Assembly (NCBI GenBank): GCA_023665205.1
Contig: JAMPEJ010000006.1
Span: 1-47,512, forward strand
Direction: 5' to 3'
Length of the DNA stretch: 47,512 bases
Origin: Corallococcus sp.
GTDB taxonomy: Bacteria; Bacillota; Clostridia; Christensenellales; CAG-314
The notes below the pieces were generated by a model. It made no database searches and was not told where the DNA came from. It saw only the letters and a program-made list of their open reading frames with translations. This document shows, in pieces, positions 43,963 through 47,512 of this stretch (position 1 is the stretch's first letter; each line of letters opens with the position of its first letter). A program made the position numbers and the translations under genes.

Positions 43963-44511
43963 TTATTCTATATCCGACGCCTGTATCGACATTTGAAATA
44001 CCTGGTCCGCAAATTGTTTCGATCCCATAGGATAATTGTCTCTAATCCACTCCTTAGTCATACCCACAATACCGTTGATACAGTAAACGCTGCAATATTT
44101 TGCAAGCAATTTATCTTTTACCAAAATGCTGTTTTTATAATGATTGTATACGAAAGAGAGCAGTTTTTGATTAAATTCTTCGCCGTTTGCTTGCAACATC
44201 AATATTCTAAACGTTTTATCATTGCGTTTGACGTAATCAAAAAACATCTCCAGATCCGTCAAAAATTTGTCGTCATAGTTTACGTATTCCGCTTGCGTGT
44301 TGCGCGGAATCTGCTCTAAAACTTCGTTTTCTATTTCACATAACAATTCGCTGACGTTGTTGTAGTAAGAGTAAAAAGTAGAACGATTTACGTCGGCGAT
44401 TTTGCACAAGTTTGTAACGTTTATTTTAGATAAAGGATCGTATGAAAGGCACTCTAACAATGCGTCTTTTAGACATCTCTTAGTCATTCGTACACGTCTG
44501 GTTTCTTGCAT
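43963..44511 (-). CDS. TetR family transcriptional regulator
   Basis: 182 residues. The N-terminal helix-turn-helix lies at about 10-55 (NVTNLCKIADVNRSTFYSYYNNVSELL). The rest is the helical ligand-sensing domain, of the type seen in small TetR_C-like clostridial regulators. AAGGAA precedes the ATG. It is divergent from the short-chain dehydrogenase gene, a common arrangement in which the regulator represses its neighbour and itself. The inverted repeat at 44656-44668 is a candidate binding site. The ligand is unknown. Confidence 0.9.
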   Translation of the reverse strand: MQETRRVRMTKRCLKDALLECLSYDPLSKINVTNLCKIADVNRSTFYSYYNNVSELLCEIENEVLEQIPRNTQAEYVNYDDKFLTDLEMFFDYVKRNDKTFRILMLQANGEEFNQKLLSFVYNHYKNSILVKDKLLAKYCSVYCINGIVGMTKEWIRDNYPMGSKQFADQVFQMSIQASDIE

Positions 44512-44605
44512 AATTTCTATTCCTTCAGGTTATATTTTTAATCAAAAAAACCGACAACATCTATAGTAAGTGTTGATTACGCAACGTTTCAAAAAATACT
44601 GTTTG

Positions 44606-44634
44606 TTGACATTGCGACACTGTGTAGGTAAAAT
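44606..44634 (+). promoter_or_regulatory. Promoter of the short-chain dehydrogenase gene
   Basis: TTGACA (44606-44611), 17 bases, TAAAAT (44629-44634). Confidence 0.65.
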
Positions 44635-44655
44635 ATTAACATAAAAGTCATTGCA

Positions 44656-44668
44656 TGTCAAATTGACA
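44656..44668. promoter_or_regulatory. Palindromic operator candidate between TetR and SDR genes
   Basis: TGTCAA-a-TTGACA, perfect over both arms, between the -10 box and the ribosome binding site (AAGGAG) of the dehydrogenase gene. A bound repressor here would block elongation or initiation. Confidence 0.5.
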
Positions 44669-44690
44669 AAAATAAAGGAGAGTATAAATT

Positions 44691-45587
44691 ATGGACATCA
44701 AAAAACTTTTTGGCTATGAAGGCAAAACTGTTGTTATTTCCGGCTCGGCATCGGGAATGAGCAAAGCCGCCACGAAAATGTTAATTGACCTTGGCGCAAA
44801 AGTATACGCAGTAGACATCAACGACATCGAATTACCCGTTACGCAAGCGTACAAAGCCAATCTTGCAAACAAAGAGGAAATTGACAAGTGGATCGAGCAA
44901 TTGCCGGCAAAAATCGACTGCCTGTTCCTTTGCCACGGAATTGCAACGCATCCCGGTAACGAAATTTTAGTTGAAAAAGTCAACTTTTACAGTCAAAAAT
45001 ATATTACCGAAAAATTACTGCCCCGTATTATAGACAACGGTTCGGTTACCTTTATTTCTTCGTTCGGCGGATTCGGTTGGGAACAAGTATTCGGTACTGC
45101 ACAAGAGCTCATTGCAACCAAAACGTGGGAAGAAGGCATGGCTTGGTACGAGGCTCACAGCAATTTGTATAAGGCGCCCTGCGACTATACGTTTGCGAAG
45201 CAATGCCTAAATTCGTATGTTGTGGCAAAGTGCCATTCGCCGGAATTTATTGCACGCAAAATACGCCTTAACTCTATATGCCCCGGCGACACCATTACGG
45301 GTCTTTCCGAAACGTTCTACAAAACGTCTTCGGCAACAGGAGACCGTAACGAAGGTAAAGCAAGCATCGAAAATATTTTCCTTGGATCTTGGAACGGCCG
45401 TCCAGCGACTTCGGAAGAAATGGGTTATCCGATGGTATGTATCGGTTCGAATATTTTCTCATACATCTCGGGGCAAAATATTTACGCCGATTACGGACTA
45501 GCTTCTAGTTTTACGGCAGGAGCATTGTTAGGACAAACGGGTAACGTTTTTAGCGATACCGTAGACGACATGAAAAAGAAAATTTAA
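44691..45587 (+). CDS. Short-chain dehydrogenase/reductase
   Basis: 298 residues. A Rossmann nucleotide-binding motif is at GSASGMSKA (18-26), a variant of TGxxxGxG. The catalytic residues are Ser123 or Ser124 in FISSFGG, Tyr166 and Lys170 in DYTFAK. The closing region around GQNIYADYGLASS is as in classical SDRs. It resembles 3-alpha-hydroxysteroid dehydrogenases and related NAD(P)-dependent alcohol oxidoreductases, but the substrate cannot be told from sequence. An insertion of about 30 residues (about 133-163, rich in Trp, Glu and Tyr) lies just before the active-site Tyr and is longer than usual. The divergent TetR gene likely controls it. Confidence 0.9.
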   Translation: MDIKKLFGYEGKTVVISGSASGMSKAATKMLIDLGAKVYAVDINDIELPVTQAYKANLANKEEIDKWIEQLPAKIDCLFLCHGIATHPGNEILVEKVNFYSQKYITEKLLPRIIDNGSVTFISSFGGFGWEQVFGTAQELIATKTWEEGMAWYEAHSNLYKAPCDYTFAKQCLNSYVVAKCHSPEFIARKIRLNSICPGDTITGLSETFYKTSSATGDRNEGKASIENIFLGSWNGRPATSEEMGYPMVCIGSNIFSYISGQNIYADYGLASSFTAGALLGQTGNVFSDTVDDMKKKI

Positions 45588-45656
45588 TTTTTAAGAAACG
45601 CGACATATTGTTTTCTTAAAATATTGATTTGCTTATAGGTGCAAACCGAAAAATAT

Positions 45657-45690
45657 AAAGTGTATGAGTTAAGGCTCATACACTTTTTTA
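45657..45690 (+). terminator. Terminator of the dehydrogenase gene
   Basis: Perfect 12-bp stem (45657-45668 with 45675-45686) and a T-run to 45689. Confidence 0.85.
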
Positions 45691-45750
45691 TGCGCAAATA
45701 TCAATTTTGAAAATACTACCGGCGTCTAACCGCAACTGCAATGGCAACTT

Positions 45751-45905
45751 CCTCGCCGCGTTTCTGTTGCGCTTTACTTCTTTTTATGTTTTCTGTCCTT
45801 CAATACAAAAAAGCGCATTTAGAAAGGGCTCGGCTTCCCCTCGCCGCGTTTCTGTTGCGCTTTACTTCTTTTTATGTTTTCTGTCCTTCAATACAAAAAA
45901 GCGCA
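45751..45905. repeat. 67-bp direct repeat duplicating the 3' end of the XRE gene
   Basis: The sequences at 45751-45817 and 45839-45905 are identical over 67 bases, separated by 21 bases. The right copy contains the last 14 codons and stop of the minus-strand XRE gene plus 23 bases after it. The left copy is a non-coding duplicate downstream. In the right copy a 15-base perfect inverted repeat (45849-45863 with 45898-45912) encloses the end of the gene. Confidence 0.92.
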
Positions 45906-46506
45906 ACAGAAACCACAAAACGATCAGCAACTGCAACACGGCGCCGACAATATAAATAAGCGTGGAATTGAAAACGCTTTTGAGCGACACGTCGATAAGC
46001 ACGCACAATGACCAAGTCAGCAACGACGCCGCACCGCACTTATGCCACAATTTCCCCCAAATACAGGCAAATACCAACAATACGATCATGGACACGGGCC
46101 ATGCGGATACAAACGCATACTTTGCAACCGGAACGGTCTTGTCCACCATAAGCCACGTTACCGTGACTATTGTTGCGATAAGCCATACCAAGCCCGTTGA
46201 CAGCAAAGAAATAAGCAACCGTTTGGCCTTGCCTGTGTGAGTAGGCGCAACCTGATGAGTTTCGTGCTCTACCAAGAAATCGTTTACGGTAACTCCGTAA
46301 ATATCTGCAAGAGTTTTAAGTACCAAAACGTCCGGCACGCCTTCGGCGCGTTCCCACTTGCTGACAGCTTTGTCGGAGTAGTTTAATTGTTGTGCGATTT
46401 CTTGTTGCGTCAAATTAGCTTTTTTGCGATAAGCCACCAGATTTTTTGCAATCGTATCCTTCATTTGCTCCAAATCGGCGGTTTCAACCGGATTTTGTAC
46501 GTTCAT
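45862..46506 (-). CDS. XRE-type helix-turn-helix regulator with membrane domain
   Basis: 214 residues. The helix-turn-helix covers about 19-78 (NLTQQEIAQQLNYSDKAVSKWERAEG). After a short linker, four membrane segments lie at about 94-118, 126-150, 158-176 and 182-206, and the tail is basic (KDRKHKKK). Membrane-anchored XRE proteins of this type are common in clostridia, and their signals are mostly unknown. The ATG at 46506 has no Shine-Dalgarno sequence, but a strong promoter places transcription start at or next to the ATG. The alternative Met15 has GGAG only three bases away. The last 14 codons lie in a duplicated 67-bp segment. Confidence 0.88.
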   Translation of the reverse strand: MNVQNPVETADLEQMKDTIAKNLVAYRKKANLTQQEIAQQLNYSDKAVSKWERAEGVPDVLVLKTLADIYGVTVNDFLVEHETHQVAPTHTGKAKRLLISLLSTGLVWLIATIVTVTWLMVDKTVPVAKYAFVSAWPVSMIVLLVFACIWGKLWHKCGAASLLTWSLCVLIDVSLKSVFNSTLIYIVGAVLQLLIVLWFLLRFFVLKDRKHKKK

Positions 46507-46513
46507 AGGCTAT

Positions 46514-46542
46514 ATTGTACCATTATTCAGCCTTTTATGCAA
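46514..46542 (-). promoter_or_regulatory. Promoter of the XRE gene, probably giving a leaderless mRNA
   Basis: On the minus strand TTGCAT (46537-46542), 17 bases, TACAAT (46514-46519), then seven bases, then the ATG. Confidence 0.65.
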
Positions 46543-46567
46543 GTTTTTGAGCGCAAAAACGCCTCAT

Positions 46568-46603
46568 TCTACTGTGAGTAGAGTTGTTTTAGCAAAATCT
46601 ACT
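46568..46603. promoter_or_regulatory. Cluster of TCTACT/AGTAGA half-sites
   Basis: TCTACT-gtg-AGTAGA (46568-46582) is a perfect inverted repeat, and a third TCTACT lies at 46598-46603. They sit 26 bases upstream of the XRE -35 box, between the XRE gene and degV. They could be an operator for the XRE protein. Confidence 0.45.
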
Positions 46604-46706
46604 CGCCAAATCTTACAACGTAGACACGTTTTGTCAAACAGTAGGAAAATTTTTAGAAATAATGTTGTATAATTGTAGCACCGAAATATACAAGGAGGTA
46701 AGTGTT

Positions 46707-47512
46707 GTGTATACGGTTACGTGCGAATCGACTGCAGATTTGCCCTATGAATACTTGCGGGCAAGAAATTGCAAAGTAATTTTTTACACATATACTATTG
46801 GCGAAGAAGAATTTGAAGACAATATGGGCAGAGACAGCGGCGCTCTGGCACAGTTTTACGAACTTGTTAAAACCAAACGCGCCCTCACAAGCCAAATTTG
46901 CACCGAAAGTTACGAGAACTTTTTTCGCGAACAACTGAAATACGGAGACGTGCTGCATATTTCGTTTAGCAACGGATTGTCTCAATCGGTACGCAACGCC
47001 ATGCTGGCTGCGGAAACCGTCAACAAAGAAGGAGACCATAAAGTAGTTGTCGTCGACTCTCTTTGCGGAGGAGGCGGATACGGGCTGTTTGTAGACGGCG
47101 TTTTGGACGAAAGAGACAAGGGCGCGAGTTTTGAAGAACTTTGCAATTGGGCAACGGAAAACCGCACAAAAACTCACCTGCTGTTTTTCTCCACCGATTT
47201 AACGTTTTTCCGCCGCAGCGGACGCGTATCTGCACCCATAATGATGATCGGTAACTTGCTGCGTATTTGTCCGCTTATGCGCGTTACAAAAGAAGGCAAA
47301 ATAGTCGTCTATTCTCAAGTTATAAGCGCAAAAAAGGCCATAACTAAAATAATGGACGATATGGAAAAATTGGCAACGGGCGGAAAAGAGCACTGTGGAA
47401 AAGTGATAATTCAGCACTCCAACTGCTGGCATCTTGCGCAACAAACCAAAGCGGCAATGGACGCTCGGTTTCCGAACTTGCACAATGTGGAAATCCACGA
47501 TATAGGAATGGT
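46707..47512 (+). CDS. DegV family fatty-acid-binding protein, partial at window end
   Basis: At least 268 residues; the gene runs off the window. It starts at a GTG with AAGGAGG eight bases upstream. The opening YTVTCESTADLPYEYL and the lipid-contact motifs ALTSQICTESY (at about 62-72) and HISFSNGLSQSV are typical of DegV/FakB proteins. These bind a fatty acid and present it to a kinase (FakA) for phosphorylation. No FakA gene is visible. It is divergent from the XRE gene, with a TATAAT at 46668-46673 but no good -35. Confidence 0.93.
   Translation, partial: MYTVTCESTADLPYEYLRARNCKVIFYTYTIGEEEFEDNMGRDSGALAQFYELVKTKRALTSQICTESYENFFREQLKYGDVLHISFSNGLSQSVRNAMLAAETVNKEGDHKVVVVDSLCGGGGYGLFVDGVLDERDKGASFEELCNWATENRTKTHLLFFSTDLTFFRRSGRVSAPIMMIGNLLRICPLMRVTKEGKIVVYSQVISAKKAITKIMDDMEKLATGGKEHCGKVIIQHSNCWHLAQQTKAAMDARFPNLHNVEIHDIGM

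Overview
The window reads as ordinary bacterial chromosome from an anaerobic, gut-type member of the Clostridia (Bacillota). The evidence is a split transketolase, a glycyl-radical-type NrdG activase, a DUF5685/J-domain gene pair, a YhaO/YhaN-like pair, DegV, many lipoproteins, strong GGAGG ribosome binding sites and TTGACA/TATAAT promoters. A Christensenellales-like lineage would fit, but this is a guess from gene content. There is no phage, plasmid, integrase, transposase or CRISPR array. The window ends inside a degV gene.

Layout. 112-4643 (minus): a 1006-residue fused ABC ATPase/FtsX-type exporter, uracil-DNA glycosylase and a small membrane protein. 4732-7074 (minus): a cytoplasmic GH3 beta-glycosidase, divergent from a tldD-tldE protease pair (7326-9915, plus). 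10024-22936 (minus): a glycan-uptake locus with an Ig-like lipoprotein, a lipoprotein sugar-binding protein, two permeases, an unusually long MalK-type ATPase, a lipoprotein GH30, another beta-rich lipoprotein, a GH30 without signal peptide and a small membrane protein. 22937-23872 is a gene-free, palindrome-rich stretch leading to initiator tRNA. 24096-28819 (minus): split transketolase, then a YhaN/YhaO-like ATPase and phosphoesterase. 29168-30508: an AraC regulator, tRNA-Arg(CCT) and tRNA-Ser(GCT). 30610-36845 (minus): a membrane protein/J-like protein/DUF5685 cluster, trpS, a small P-loop protein, a zinc-ribbon membrane protein and prfA. 37092-38867: a DUF1385-PrmC fusion. 39057-41906 (minus): MFS transporter, psuG and nrdG. 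42375-47512: pyruvate kinase, a TetR/SDR divergent pair, a membrane-anchored XRE regulator and degV.

How it may work together. The GH30/ABC locus looks like a complete outside-to-inside route. Surface lipoproteins bind and cut a beta-linked glycan or glycoside, the transporter imports oligomers, and the second GH30 plus the nearby GH3 finish hydrolysis inside. Pyruvate kinase and split transketolase are the central-carbon enzymes nearby. PrmC methylates the release factor encoded beside it.

The points most worth a second look are the lengthened ATPase and repeated beta modules of the glycan locus, a 202-bp element with 20-bp perfect terminal inverted repeats, a dispersed palindromic repeat that also forms a 55-bp tandem array, the J-like protein lacking HPD beside DUF5685, a C9 tract inside a ribosome binding site, and a likely leaderless XRE gene whose 3' end is duplicated.
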